DNA of 64,000 nucleotides from NCBI RefSeq assembly GCF_933775445.1, contig NC_065873.1, positions 8,680,001-8,744,000 of the forward strand, written 5' to 3'. This stretch comes from Argentina anserina (Eukaryota; Streptophyta; Magnoliopsida; Rosales; Rosaceae). The notes beneath the pieces are model-generated. The model was not told the origin of the DNA and searched no databases. It saw only the letters and a list, made by a program, of their open reading frames with translations. The number at the start of each line of letters is the position of its first letter. Position 1 is the stretch's first letter. The position numbers and the translations under genes are program-made. Below are positions 1 to 11,473 of this stretch, in pieces.

Positions 1-2049
1 TATGTGAAAGTTATTATCGACGAAAGTTAGTTTTTGAATTTGGAAATGTATAAAAGGAAAATTTTGGGGAAAACCTAATTTCCCAAAACAGAAATCTTTC
101 CCCCGCAACCCTCTCTCCCTCCCCCGACCCTCCTTCACTAAATTCACCACCGCCGATCTCCCCTCTCCAGCTACCGTGGCCTTTACCGCCGGTCCCAAGA
201 CCACTGCACGGTCGACACTTCCAACCCTTGGACGACACGCACCCTCCATCGCCGCCGAGAAGCCACGCCGATGATCGACAATTTATGCAAATCCATCGCC
301 GATCCAAGCTTCGCCGTCGGTGAGTTTGAGCCTTAGATTCTCAATTTCAATTTCTTGGCTAGGTTTAGCACGAATTTGGAGCTCAAAATCGAAGGTTTTA
401 ACGACAAAGATAAGCTTGGACCTACCGAAGCTTTCCAACGACTTTTCGGCCATTTTCCAGTGATCTCGCATGTACGGTTGTAATCTCCTCCTCATGCCAT
501 TCATCTTTGATGCTGGATATTTGTTGTTTTGGTGAATTTTGGGCGGAGGTGGTGGTGATGCGCATGCCGCCGTCTGTGGCGGCGCGTGGGAGGAGGTGAG
601 GGTGGTAAGGGCTAGGCTTTCAACATAGAACGGTGTAGGAGGAGGAATTACAGGGTTTTGGGGGCTGCATGTGAGGTCACGTGCGCCGGTTTGGGGGCGC
701 GTGAGCGCGCGGCTGCCGGAGGGTGGCGCGTGAACAGTAAATCATGAACAATGATCATTCGTATAAAATCGGCACCTGAGATTTTAGGTATCTTTTTCTA
801 AGCACCTTATCATGTTATTAGGTGACCGACGAAATGAGTGGGGGAATTGCTCTTGGTGTCGTGGAAATTGCACGCAGGAAATAAGGTGAGTAAATCTCAC
901 TATGATGAGTCTACCTTTGGCGGTGAGTCATAATTATGATTTCTTAAAAATATTGAACTATGACATGTATATAATATAGTGGGTGTATGTGTACAAAAAT
1001 GGTAAATATGATACATATTTATGGGTTGCTATATTATATAATGTTACAGTTTTTATTTCAAATGAGATTATATCGTGGGAACTATATTTATATCGTTGTG
1101 CAAGAGTCGCTTGGTTGTAGTACAATAAGCATGTGTTGATTGTTATATTGTACGTGGTTTTAACATTGAGTTTTGTTAAAACGTTTTCTGGTATTCGGAC
1201 GTTGTTGGCATAAATCAGAACCAAGCCTTGGCCCAATGTCAGTTATGATCGGTTATAGTTCTAGTCTGTCTTCCAGTGTACTGCATGAGGGGTAACATCT
1301 GGGTTACCTGGTTTTCATGAGTACCCATGTTTTTAGTGATATTGGGTAACATATTAGTTACCCAGTGTCTGTCGGTGTACTGCATGTGGTGTAATAGATG
1401 AGTATCTGGGTCTCATGAGTACCCGTGTTTTTTTTATAATATTGGGTAAACAGATGGGTTGCCCAATGACTCATGAGTACACATATTTTTAAATATTATT
1501 GGACAACCAGATGGGCCGTCCAGTGTCTCATGAGTATACTTATCTTTAAATGTTTTCAGTTATTTTCTTTTGTATGTGATGTATATTATACTATTGGTTT
1601 ACTCATACAGGCTGCAAAGCTTACCATGTTTGTGTTTACAATCCCGGTGCACCTATTCGATGGTGTATGAGATAGTTATGCAAATGTGGATTAGCAGGTT
1701 TGGAAGGCTTACTCTGAAGATTTCTGAAGTTTATTTCTTCTATTTGTGGTGAGGATTGAGAGAATTTTACATTTCCATTTGTTATAATATTTGAGTTATA
1801 AACTGGTTATATATTAATCAAGTCGACTGAGTCGTACTATGAACTCAGTTTCGATACACTGTTACTATAAGATAATTTCAATATATTTGAGATTGTTTTA
1901 GAGTTTTCATGGCTTCGATTTCGAGTTTATAAGGATTTTCAAATTGGCGGAGTTAGAACTAAATTGTAATGAAATTGGCGTAGTTCCAATATAAAGTTTG
2001 GCATAGTTCCAAACAAATCACGCTTTGACGTAGTTCCAAAATGATGTGC
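1..2049. other. repeat-derived non-coding stretch
   Basis: I see no convincing gene here. Short open frames occur but have no recognisable motif and no supporting splice structure. The left part is GC-richer (about 80-740) and the rest AT-rich. The run of short repeated phrases near 1.25-1.55 kb and the general look resemble degraded LTR-retrotransposon sequence. That is an impression from composition, not a demonstrated match. Confidence 0.4.
1262..1545. repeat. degenerate tandem repeat
   Basis: A phrase with the pattern 'catgagtaccc...tgtttttt...atattgggtaa...cagtgtct' recurs about four times at intervals of roughly 70-110 bases, each copy diverged. The spacing is irregular, so this looks like an old, decayed array. 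No coding potential is evident. Confidence 0.5.
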
Positions 2050-2719
2050 TAATTAGTTTAACACTCTTCTTTTTGGTAACTCTTTTTGAATTATCACCAG
2101 GTAAGCATATGCGTGGCTTTGGTAAGCAAACCACTTAGTACACGGCACAACGCCCAGGATTAAATCCCTATCCACTTACCTATATATCATAATTCTACTA
2201 AGATGTGTCTATTTGGAAAAGCGATAAACAAATATGTTACAAAAATTCGAATCCAATTCACTTAGTACAATGGAAGAGGAATTTCATCCTTAGGTGTTGT
2301 TCATCACTCAACTTTTCGGTAACTCCTCTTGAGTAAAGTCAATTGGATGAGCCGAGTTGTGATAAGTGAATAAACTCAAGGATAAAGCCCCTAATCTTAT
2401 TTACCTTGAAATTTACAAGTTCCAATCACCCTCTAATTCTAAAGAAAAGATGAAATTACACAAGTAATAAATAAGTAGTAACATGGCAAGAATAATTGTA
2501 TTTCAAATTTGCACTTTCTTTTTTTTCATCTTGTTCTTACCAAACTTTATGAACTTACTTACTTGAAGTACTCATAGCAATTTCAAAAATTAAGCTACCA
2601 CAAAAACTACCAAAGAAAAATAAAACAAAGATAAAAAACTAAAATTGCGTTCTCTAGACCCTCGGCAACCTAATAGGGATTGAGTTTTACCCCAATCCCC
2701 GACAACGACGCCAAAAACT
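2050..2719 (-). mobile_element. gypsy retroelement leader remnant with primer-binding site
   Basis: Positions 2696-2713, read on the minus strand, give a block close to TGGCGCCGTTGCCGGGG, the primer-binding site typical of plant Athila/Tat-type Ty3/gypsy elements (complementary to a tRNA 3' end, commonly tRNA-Asp). The G-to-A changes (…GTCGTTGTCGGGG…) show decay. It lies two or three bases inside the LTR at 2720-4399, as expected. The rest of the stretch looks like 5' leader; no gag was found. Lineage is inferred from the primer site only. Confidence 0.6.
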
Positions 2720-4399
2720 TGTTAATTTCATCACTTAAGTATAATTATGTGCGTTTTGTGTGGGAAGCTATCTAATCCTAAGTATAGGAGGTCAAGTTTT
2801 AGTAAAGGAAAGTGAAGAGTATCGTACCAAAGGGATTGTGGGAAACTCAACTCTAACTAGATTTCCGCAAGAAAAAGTAGAATAACATGCATTCTAACTT
2901 CTTACAAATTCACAACTTTAGCCATTTGGAAGCTAAGAGTCATGGAGATGGTATTAACAAATGGTAGTGAATCGGCTTGGTTGATATTAGAATTAAGCTA
3001 AGCAAACTAATTCTTGCACAAAAACAACAAAGAAAGATAAATGTAGAGATAGAATCAAAAGAGGAGTAGAGACTTAGGCATTGCACCTAACTTTACTCAT
3101 GCACAAATGTGACTCAAGATTGATGCATAAACATATTTGACAAACTTCTCCCTAGTGCTTTAGTGAAGCTACCATGAAACCAACTAATCATGCAATTTAA
3201 CAAAATATTTTGAAACCAAGTTAAATCACACAACCTTAATCTCAATTATATTACCTTATAATACAAGTGGGCTATGTACCACAAGCATAACACTCTCTTA
3301 GAGTAATCACACTCATGGCACAATTCAAAGTAAGAAATCCAAAGAACTTAATATTTCCCGTAAGGAACACTAAACCACCACCTAAGGGCTACCCATGCTC
3401 ACGGATTCAAGAAGTTGTCAAGTTCAAGTTCATTTTCATTAATTACCTAAACATGTTTCTAGGTGAAAAAACTAGCTAACACATTTAGTAAGCATTAAAG
3501 TTTAGAAGCCCATAGATTCAAACATGCATTAACACCAACTAAGAATAAAATGATATTAATTGCACATGAGTTTGGTTAGGGCTAAGGCTAGCCTCAAATC
3601 TAACTACTCACAACCCATTAAATACAACAAACCCTTGAAAATGAAATACATTAAAGGAGAAGTAGAGTAAAGAGAGAAGAGATTACCAACGGTTTGGTAC
3701 AAATAATACTAAACTGTACCTCTAAAGGCTCACTATCCACAAAGATGTAGTAAAAAAGAAAGTGCTTCTATGTATGGTAATGGGTTCTAACACAAGAAGA
3801 ACTCCATGAACACTAGAAGAACTCCATGAACACTATACTATATTCACACAATCTAGGAACAAAGAACAATGGTTGAGGATAACTATGAGTAGAGGATGAA
3901 GAGAGTGAAGTGAGTATGGTTATGGTAAAACCCCAACACTATCACAACTCTTTTTTCCAACCCAAATCTATGAAAAGCAACTTTGTGATTGATCAAATGT
4001 ATAAAAGATCTTTGGTTTTTGGTGAAAACCCAAGACACTTTACACTTCTCTTTACACAACATGATATCTATGAACTAGGCCTAAGAAAACTATACTAGAA
4101 CTATGGAAAAAATGAAGTTTTGATGTAGCTTGAGTGTGGTATAAGGCTCATGATCTGTTTCAATTTACAACTCTCATAGTATCTCGGCAAAGTTGGACCT
4201 TTTTGCATTGCGGCATGTTCTAACAATGAATAATATAATTTTCATTTAATTTTTATTAGCTCATTTTAGCTTATTTTCTTTTTTTTTTGATACAAACATG
4301 TAAACACATTAAAATAACATAAATCAATCATAAATTAGAGAACTAAACATATAAACCAAGGATATGATGCATAGAAATATTGATAATATGAGCACATCA
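2720..4399 (-). mobile_element. long LTR of an Athila/Tat-like gypsy element
   Basis: Read on the minus strand this begins TGATGTGCTCATATTATC and ends AATTAACA, so it has TG...CA ends, and it is followed directly by the primer-binding site at 2713-2696. At about 1.68 kb it fits the long LTRs of Athila-type elements. No second copy is present in the window, so the outer boundary at 4399 rests on the TG terminus alone and no target-site duplication could be tested. A perfect 20-bp tandem (agaagaactccatgaacact) occurs twice near 3795-3835. The open frame at 3910-4098 lies inside the LTR and is not a gene. Confidence 0.6.
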
Positions 4400-4860
4400 G
4401 TTATGTACAGTCGTCTGACATTATTTCGGAATGTTCTTATTGAGTCTAATCCCCTTTGTATTCAATGGATTCATTGATGGATACAACGTGAAAAACATGT
4501 GGTAATTCCCCAAAAAAAAACTATAACTTAATTATAGATATCCAAAATCAATGGGTGGTTAATTAAATAGACAAACAAGCCACTTTCTGAAGTTATTTTT
4601 ATTGTTTACTAATTTAGTAATTACGTACTTTGTATACCGAATTCTACGCTTGTTTTGAAATCTGTTAGGCACGTACGTCTGTGTTTTCACCTATCTATAT
4701 CAATCTATGTCATACCCTTCCCAACATAATTCGTGTTGGTACCAATGTTGTTATTTCTAGCACATCTATTAATATATCTGGTTGGTGAAGAAGATGATTA
4801 ATCAATCAATCAATCAAGGTCTTACAATCAAGGAAGACTCAATCTTGATGATAAATTAAT
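4400..4860. other. intergenic, upstream of hydrolase gene
   Basis: AT-rich sequence between the LTR and the hydrolase start codon. A short run of repeated 'atcaatca' lies at about 4797-4815, some 45-60 bases before the ATG, probably in the 5' UTR. No clear TATA box was fixed. Confidence 0.4.
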
Positions 4861-6370
4861 ATGTTTCCTAATCTCAAATTTCCCAAACGCTTCAGTTTTA
4901 CAGCTTCAATAGATTGGTTATGCCGCCATTATTTTGTCAATGCAGGTCTTCGATCTGTTATAACTGATTTAGGTGATGTTAATAATGTCACAAACATGCA
5001 TTGTTGGGTACCTAAGATTCACAAAGCTTCTAAACCCAACCTCTTATTGATTCACGGGTTCGGAGCTAATGCAATGTGGCAGTATGGTGAGCATATCCGC
5101 CATTTCACCGCTCGTTTTAATGTGTATGTGCCCGATCTTGTTTTCTTTGGTGACTCTTATACATGCAGCCAAGAACGAACAGAGTTGTTCCAAGCTGCAT
5201 GTGTAGTGAAGTTGATGCATGCCCATGGGGTTAGAAAAACAAACATTGTTGGGATAAGCTATGGCGGGTTTGTGGGGTATAGTATGGCGGTGCAATGTCC
5301 AGAGATGGTAGAAAAGTTGGTGTTATGTTGTGCTGGAATTTGCTTGGAGGAGAAAGATTTGGAAAATGGATTGTTTAATGTTTCTAATGTAGAGGAGGCT
5401 TCAAGCATATTGTTACCACAAACACCTGAAAAACTGAAGGAGCTTATGCGATATTCATTCGCTAAGCCTGCTAAGGCAATCCCTTCCTTTTTCCTCACCG
5501 ATTTCATTAACGTAAGTGAGAAATTAATGAATAACAATTGAAATATATTATGGTTTCAAATTAACTAGCTAGAAACTAATTATGACAATTTCAATTCCCC
5601 TTCCTTTTGTACCATGCTAACTATCATTGTATCATAAATATAACACACATACAAACACATAAGCGTGAAGACTGATGATCTTATGTTCATCTTGGTATAT
5701 ATCAATCTAGTCACAATATGACATGTCATATATATTAATGATGATTTGTCTTTATTATTTAATCTTATTAACTTTTGATAGGTAATGTGTAAGAATTATG
5801 TAGAAGAGAAGAGAGAGTTGATCAAGGCAATATTGACGAACCGACAACTATCTAGTCTACCCAAGATTGCACAGGTATATATTCTTTTTGATACGATTGT
5901 ATTACACAAGTAAATATTTTATACTTTTATCAAAAAAAAAATGTATACATCTTTTTCTTTGTAAAACATTCTTTATCTTGAGCAGTTTAACTAGTTGTTA
6001 TTTATCATGAAATAATACCAATTTCATATATGTTATATATTACCTTGTTATTTCAACAGCCCACATTAATATTATGGGGAGAGGAAGATCAAATATTTCC
6101 CTTGGAACTAGGGTACAGATTAAAAAGGTACATATACATATATATATATATATACATCGATATATATGAAATTATATATCTCTAAGTTACTCACGCTAGT
6201 TTGTTTTTATCTTTATATGTAATTATAGGCATATAGGGAATCACGGTCAACTAGTGATTATTAAGAAGGCTGGTCATGCTGTGAACTTGGAACAACCCAA
6301 GGAGTTTATAAAGCATTTGAAATCATTTCTTTGTGACTTATATTGGTCTTCTCCACCATCGCCATCGTAG
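4861..6370 (+). CDS. alpha/beta-hydrolase superfamily protein
   Basis: Four exons are modelled: 4861-5511, 5782-5874, 6060-6127 and 6229-6370. All have GT-AG junctions and compatible phases and give 317 aa. The fold markers are clear: an oxyanion-type HG loop (LLIHGFGANAMW, residues 62-73), a nucleophile elbow GISYGG with Ser133, a likely acid Asp258 in WGEEDQIFP, and a base His287 in KKAGHAVNLEQP. This is the complete Ser-Asp-His triad in canonical order and spacing. No signal peptide or membrane segment is obvious, so a cytosolic or nuclear place is likely. The relatives I recognise are the plant monoglyceride-lipase/epoxide-hydrolase-like proteins of unsettled substrate, so I give no substrate. 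The upstream neighbour is retroelement LTR and the downstream neighbour is the unrelated tandem gene pair. An intact small gene, with no sign of decay. Confidence 0.88.
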
Positions 6371-7549
6371 AACTTAAGATTGCTTTCACTTTCACACAAT
6401 CAGAGTATATGGAATAAATAGTTCAAAAAGCTAATGATTGGTGATTGAGTTTTACACATTACGTCAAAACATGACTATTCAAACTGCATTTTATCCATAT
6501 ATATACATCCTGAAGATATATGTAGTTTGTTTTTGCTTAGTTGAGGCCATAAGAATAGATAAATAAAGGAAACCTTCATCGTGTAAGTTCTTAGGATAAC
6601 ATTTGAATCTCTATATATATGCTCCATCTTAATTGGATTGTACTAGTTTCATTTGTTTTTTTGAAATTGGGCTAAGATGCCCTGTAGGCTGTAGGTCAGA
6701 GGTGTAGTGCTCATTGATGTCCGTGTTATTTATCACACCAACTCTTGTGCATAGAGGATAAACATAGAATTTTATTTTTCAACACTTTCGGTTTTGTTTT
6801 ATGTGTTTTTTATACGATAAGTCTTTTGTGTAACTATGCTAAATACGAATGTTATTTTAGACAAAACACTTTTCATGCACCTTTGGCTGGTGGCTTTATA
6901 TGATGATGATTATTATTATTTTTATTCATCATAGAAGAGTACAACGAGGCTGGCGACATAGAGCTTATACCTCGTTTTAAAGAGCAATACGCATCCTCTA
7001 TTGAAACATCATGAATTATGTTAGACACGTCATCTAATTAAATCTCATCCAACGTTTATGTACTAGTAAAGTGTTCTAATCTATGTGTAATACCATTTGC
7101 TTCCTTATAGACATGTCTAACAAGCATGAAATTGAAAGCATCTAAAACGCTTACAATCACAAATAATCAAACCAACCTCTAACAAGTCTTAAAGGCTTGG
7201 AGTACGGTAACACACGACTGTATTATATTAAGCGATAAGAGTCCAAAAATCCACTCACGTTACATCTATTGCTGAGTAATTCAAACTAAAACTCACAAGG
7301 AAAATGTCATAACCAAAAGTGAAATTCGTCTGAGGTTAACTAAGAACTATAAAGGCGATCCGTGCTTGTATGCGGACAACGACATCATGGCATTGACGGA
7401 GTTGGGTACTGGACATTTCCTTCAGTTTTTTGAGACTTTGATCCAACGATACATAACGTGTGTTGGCAGGATTGAAATCATTGAATCGATCGATAACAAA
7501 GCGTGTGCCACACTGACACTCTATTTCGGTTAGGGATCCTAGCAGTAAG
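6371..7549. other. intergenic region
   Basis: The first 200-300 bases are presumably the 3' UTR and terminator of the hydrolase gene. The remainder is AT-rich unique-looking sequence. I see no gene or recognisable element. Confidence 0.4.
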
Positions 7550-7863
7550 TATAAGGTCCAAATTGCTCTTGACGAGTTGTATATATTATCTGCACATATA
7601 TACAGTTGGAGCTACCAGAGACCACGATCCCCGTACGTTAATTTTCTTCCTCACAAGTTTCCATCAGATCACTAATAATTCATCACGCCACCAGGAACCA
7701 CTCAACAACACGAGTACGCGACCCTAAACTTACCGGCCAACTCTCCAAATCAATAACCCTTTCTTCTCCTGGCTACCTTCTTCGTCTAATTCCAGAGAGG
7801 CCGATTGAGGAATTGCAAGCTTCAGAGCTAAACCTAACGGCGGACGAGAGACGATCGACGATG

Positions 7864-10056
7864 ATGACGGAAAGCTCGTCGTCCACAACTCCTTTGCTTT
7901 TCCGCAACCTTATAACTTCCCTGTTCATTTTGGCGGAGGCTTCCATATCAAGCTTGGCCCAAAAGCACAAAGCCCTAGAACTCGTACGCTACGTTTTCGC
8001 CTCTTCATTTCTCATCCAAGAATAGGTCGGCCAAGAATTACGAACCCTCATCCTATTCCACCTTGTACGAGGCTAACTGTCGAAGTAGAAATCACAAGTA
8101 TATGCCCGCTGCTAACGGTGGGGACGACGGTGGCAGCGATACGGCTATAGCTCGAGCACTTTCGCAGCTACTGTCGATCGTCAATGATATCCCGGTGAGC
8201 TCCCGCAAGTACCAAGTTGTTCAATCTTTAGCAGAGAACGTCATCCATGACAACCAGCGGGAGGACGTGGAGTCTTTGCGTCAAGTGAATCGTACGGTTC
8301 TGTCGACAGCTTTTTCGAGGACTCTAAGCCAGCTTGTAGCCGCCGCTACTCTTGAACAACAGCAGCACGGCGGTGGAGGCGGCGGCGACATTGCTGGTTT
8401 GGATCCTGGTCATCAACATCATCATTGGGTAGTAAGGGCAGTTCGGTCCGTTGCGGATGTGGTGTGGACAAAGAGGGTGAGCAGCAGCGGGTCGAGGAGC
8501 TCGGCGGAGAAGCTAGCGGCGGAGCTGCTGTGGTTGGCTGAGACGTTGGCGAGTTGTGGCTTTTGTGAAGAGTCTGTGAGGAGATGGGCATCCGCCTGTA
8601 CATTGGCTCGCCTCTCTCTTTCAGCTGAGCCCCGCCTGCAAGCCTCCTTAGTCAAGCTTTCAGGTAAATTCCTCGATCTTCTTGATTTTTCTTTATTCGA
8701 ATCATTTTTCTTGGTATTCTTTTTCTTTCAATTCGAACATAAAGTACGTGAAACAAATGGAGGTTCAGGTATGTTGGAGACACTTAAACATATGGATCAT
8801 CATTCAGTGACAATTATTACAAATCTGTTGGTGATATCTATAAATTGGGTTATGGACTTCAATGCTGCCAAACAGTATCAGAATTCTAAAACAGAGATAA
8901 TAATTTTTGATAGTGTATTTAAGAAATAAACGTAGACCCCTTCGCATGTCACCAGTAGGGTGGAAATTAAGTTGCATTCGTATATAGCGCACTACAATAT
9001 GCTATACATACAATATTGGATGTATGGACGGTAGCCGCATGCTATACATTTGGACGGTGAATAGAGGGGCAGTGCAGATACATGCGGGGTGTGTGGAGGA
9101 GTGTGTGGTGAATTAGGCTGCTGCCATACCTCCGCGCACAATAGAATTTCCTAATACAAGATGGGAATTCCAGCTCTAAACTTCCAATATATATAACATT
9201 TTATATATGCTCAAATATATATTATATATAGCAATATAGGGTGTAGCATAGAGCCATAATATATCCGGGAATTTATTCACTAGAATATGCTCATCTACTA
9301 TTGCCAAACAAAGAAAAGGCTTGGATTTATGGACTACTTATCCTTATGTTTGTCTTTTACCGGAGGGTATTCCTTTGCCATGTTTGCACGTTTCTGCCTA
9401 TCTAGTACAAGATTAGATTATTGTTTTGTTTTAGCAGAGATAATTGATGCATGTTTAAATGATGTCGTTATTTTGATAAATGAGTGGCGGCAGAATCATA
9501 TTAGTGATCACTATTTGACTTTTCGATCAGTTTCTTGATCGAAACTAATTGTATTTTTCTTTTTTTGGCAACTGAGGCGAATTTAATTGACATTGTATTA
9601 TTATTGGTGATAGTGAAATTATGGTAAGAAGTCATCAGATATATGTATGATTGAACTCTTGACTGATTGCGTGCAGCATTGTTGTTAAAGTATGCCAAAG
9701 ACATGGGAGTAAATGAAGATAGTGCTGATGATAATGTGAGCAAGAAAGAGCAGCTAAAAAGAAACGAAGAAAAGATGCAGATGCAGATGTTGATATTGTG
9801 GATTCCATTGTTGTGCATAGCCCCCAATGGAACTGATGCGCCCGTTTTGAGCGTCGGCGAAAGGGCTGAGCTTGAGAGAGTAATGGCAGAGACCATAGAA
9901 ATGCTGGAAGTAGAAGATCAAGAGCGAGTTCTATCCTTGTGGCTCCACCACTTCACATATTGCTCCTCTTCTGATTGGCCCAATCTACATGCCTCGTATG
10001 CTCGCTGGTGTAACGCTTCTCGCAAGCACTTGCTAAATCACAATCATAATTTATAG
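7864..10056 (+). pseudogene. frameshifted tandem copy of plant gene of unknown function
   Basis: This is a paralogue of the gene at 18390-19720, with homology also in the 5' flank from about 7550. The start corresponding to the intact copy is ATG 7864. A net 23-bp deficit around 7999-8025 shifts the frame and brings in a TAG at 8023-8025, after about 53 residues. Downstream the frame is open again: ATG 8102 through the donor at 8664, then exon 2 from 9677 to the stop at 10056. That would give a 313-aa protein without the hydrophobic N-terminus. The exon 2 motif block (LWIPLLCIAPNGTDAP, WLHHFTYCSSSDWPNLHASY) is preserved. The intron is 1013 bp, against 116 bp in the paralogue. Either it is a pseudogene, or a truncated protein starting at 8102 is made; RNA evidence would decide. 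Function is unknown. Confidence 0.7.
8664..9676 (+). other. expanded intron of the tandem-copy gene
   Basis: Donor GTAAAT and acceptor GTGCAG match the positions of the short intron in the paralogue, but about 0.9 kb of extra sequence is present. It is AT-rich with local repeats of 'tatacata'/'ggacggt' near 8990-9060. No terminal inverted repeat or known element was fixed. Open frames inside it, including one at 9287-9538, have no recognisable motif. Confidence 0.5.
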
Positions 10057-10184
10057 CTTTATTATTGTTACATACTGTACTAATATTGGCGCGCACAAGT
10101 CTGTTGTATAAATTAACAAGCTTTGAAATAGTTAAAAGGTTCAACTCTTCAAGGTACTGAATCTAAACTCTATGGTTAAGAAAC

Positions 10185-10528
10185 TGAAATTTATTTTTCC
10201 CCATTCGATTCCTCATAGTACAAGGCAGGCTTTCCCGAAGAGGCCAGGAAAATGTCGACTTCCAAGTTGGGCTAAAAGATTTGGGAACCAAAAAGTTTGA
10301 TTTGTATGTCTTCAGTTTCTCTTACGCTTACGACAACATGTTTTGGACTTGGATCGTTTCTCATCACCTTCGTTAATTTATATATGAAATTTATTTTTCC
10401 CCATTCGATTTCCTCATAGTACAAGGCAGGCTTTCCCGAAGAGGCCAGGAATGTCGACTTCCAAATTGTGCTTCGTGCTTTTTATACTAGGGCTAAAAGA
10501 TTTGGGAACCAAAAGTTTGATTTGTATG
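10185..10528. repeat. local duplication with units 200 bp apart
   Basis: Unit 1 at 10185-10308 and unit 2 at 10385-10528 both start 'tgaaatttatttttcccc' and end 'gtttgatttgtatg'. They are nearly identical, apart from a few small indels and about 20-25 extra bases in unit 2 (near 10470-10490). Unit 2 begins inside the 26-bp direct repeat at 10364-10389, which suggests a templated duplication during break repair. Confidence 0.75.
10364..10389 (+). repeat. 26-bp direct repeat, left copy
   Basis: An exact 26-base block starting 'tcaccttcgttaattt' is found here and again at 17569-17594. The pair bounds about 7.2 kb of DNA that separates the two tandem gene copies. A length of 26 bp is outside the usual target-site duplication range of plant DNA transposons and LTR elements, so a break-repair origin is more likely. 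Confidence 0.7.
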
Positions 10529-11100
10529 CTTATTTGGTACACGGTCTGTGTATAAACACGGGTCAAAAAAGCTGAGGTGTCATGTTAAAATTGGGAAGAC
10601 GGCCATCTTCCACCCGGTTAGTGTTCGGTTACTCCTGTTTTTACCACAACCCACTAACATGTTTAAAGGTAGGTTCTTATTTCTTGATCCAAAATCCTCA
10701 AACGCAGAAGGGACAAAGAGGGAAGGTAGGTTTATTGATGTAAGGAGAATATGATTTGAGAGGAATGGGTTGATTTTTTGAAGATGTATTATCGCACTCT
10801 GGACCAGGGTTGTTTCAAACGACAACATATACCACCCAGACCCTGAAAGGTATGAATTTACGAAATATAGCACGGCGATTTCCCTTTTCGTTCTTTAGTT
10901 ATGATTATTATGATGTTAATTGGACTATATATGAATTTGATTGTGCGATTGGGTCAGTTAAGCTGAATTGGTGATTGTTAGTCCTTGTTGTAGGTGGTAA
11001 GGGTAAAGGTGTATTGCTAATTTACGAATGTGTGTGTGATTCTTGATCTGTTCGTTTAAGGGGACCTCTCTACCTACTGTGACGGACATGATTTATATAA
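10529..11100. other. non-coding, repeat-like
   Basis: Moderately AT-rich sequence between the local duplication and the protein-like fragment at 11105. The two open frames here (10548-10754 plus, 10580-10873 minus) are mutual shadows without motifs. It could be the 5' part of the same mobile element as 11105-11473. Confidence 0.35.
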
Positions 11101-11104
11101 TTTT

Positions 11105-11473
11105 TTGCAGCGCAAGTGTTGTGGCATTAAAACAGCCTTATCAATCACTCAGATTGCAGCAGTGGAGGAAATGGAATTTGGGCCGTTACTGAAGATTGGG
11201 TGCTTAAATCTTAACCAGGAGTTGTGCGAAATGGTTGTTGATAACCTTGAAGTTCAAGGCGGAACGTGCGGCATAAAGATTAATGGGATGTATGTCACAG
11301 TAAGTGTTGCAGACTTTGGGCGTGTAATGGGTCTCAAGAACCATGGATCAGCTATTGTTAGTGACTTTCCTGATGTTGTAGATGATCCATATTTGAGGGG
11401 ACTGCAAATTTCTGCGGATGAGAGGTTGAAGAATGCACTATGTAGGAATGAGGAAGCAGATGACAAATTTTAA
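11105..11473 (+). pseudogene. fragment of a transposon-associated plant protein
   Basis: An open segment of about 120 codons follows a plausible acceptor (ttttttgcag, ending 11110). It reads FGPLLKIGCLNLNQELC... then KINGMYVTVSVADFGRVMGL. The pattern of an L-rich strand, 'G-hydrophobic-VTV-x-DF-x-R-V-MGL' and acidic stretches resembles the N-terminal domain of plant mobile-element proteins of the Ulp1-protease/plant-mobile-domain kind. No catalytic domain follows; the frame ends at 11473 and only AT-rich DNA lies downstream. I take it as a captured or decayed fragment. The assignment is from pattern memory and is weak. Confidence 0.35.

Noticed and set aside
5044..5537. Two minus-strand frames
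   Set aside because: Antisense shadows of alpha/beta-hydrolase exon 1.
8804..8992. Minus-strand open frame opposite the frameshifted tandem gene
   Set aside because: Lies in the intron on the opposite strand and has no motif or splice partner.
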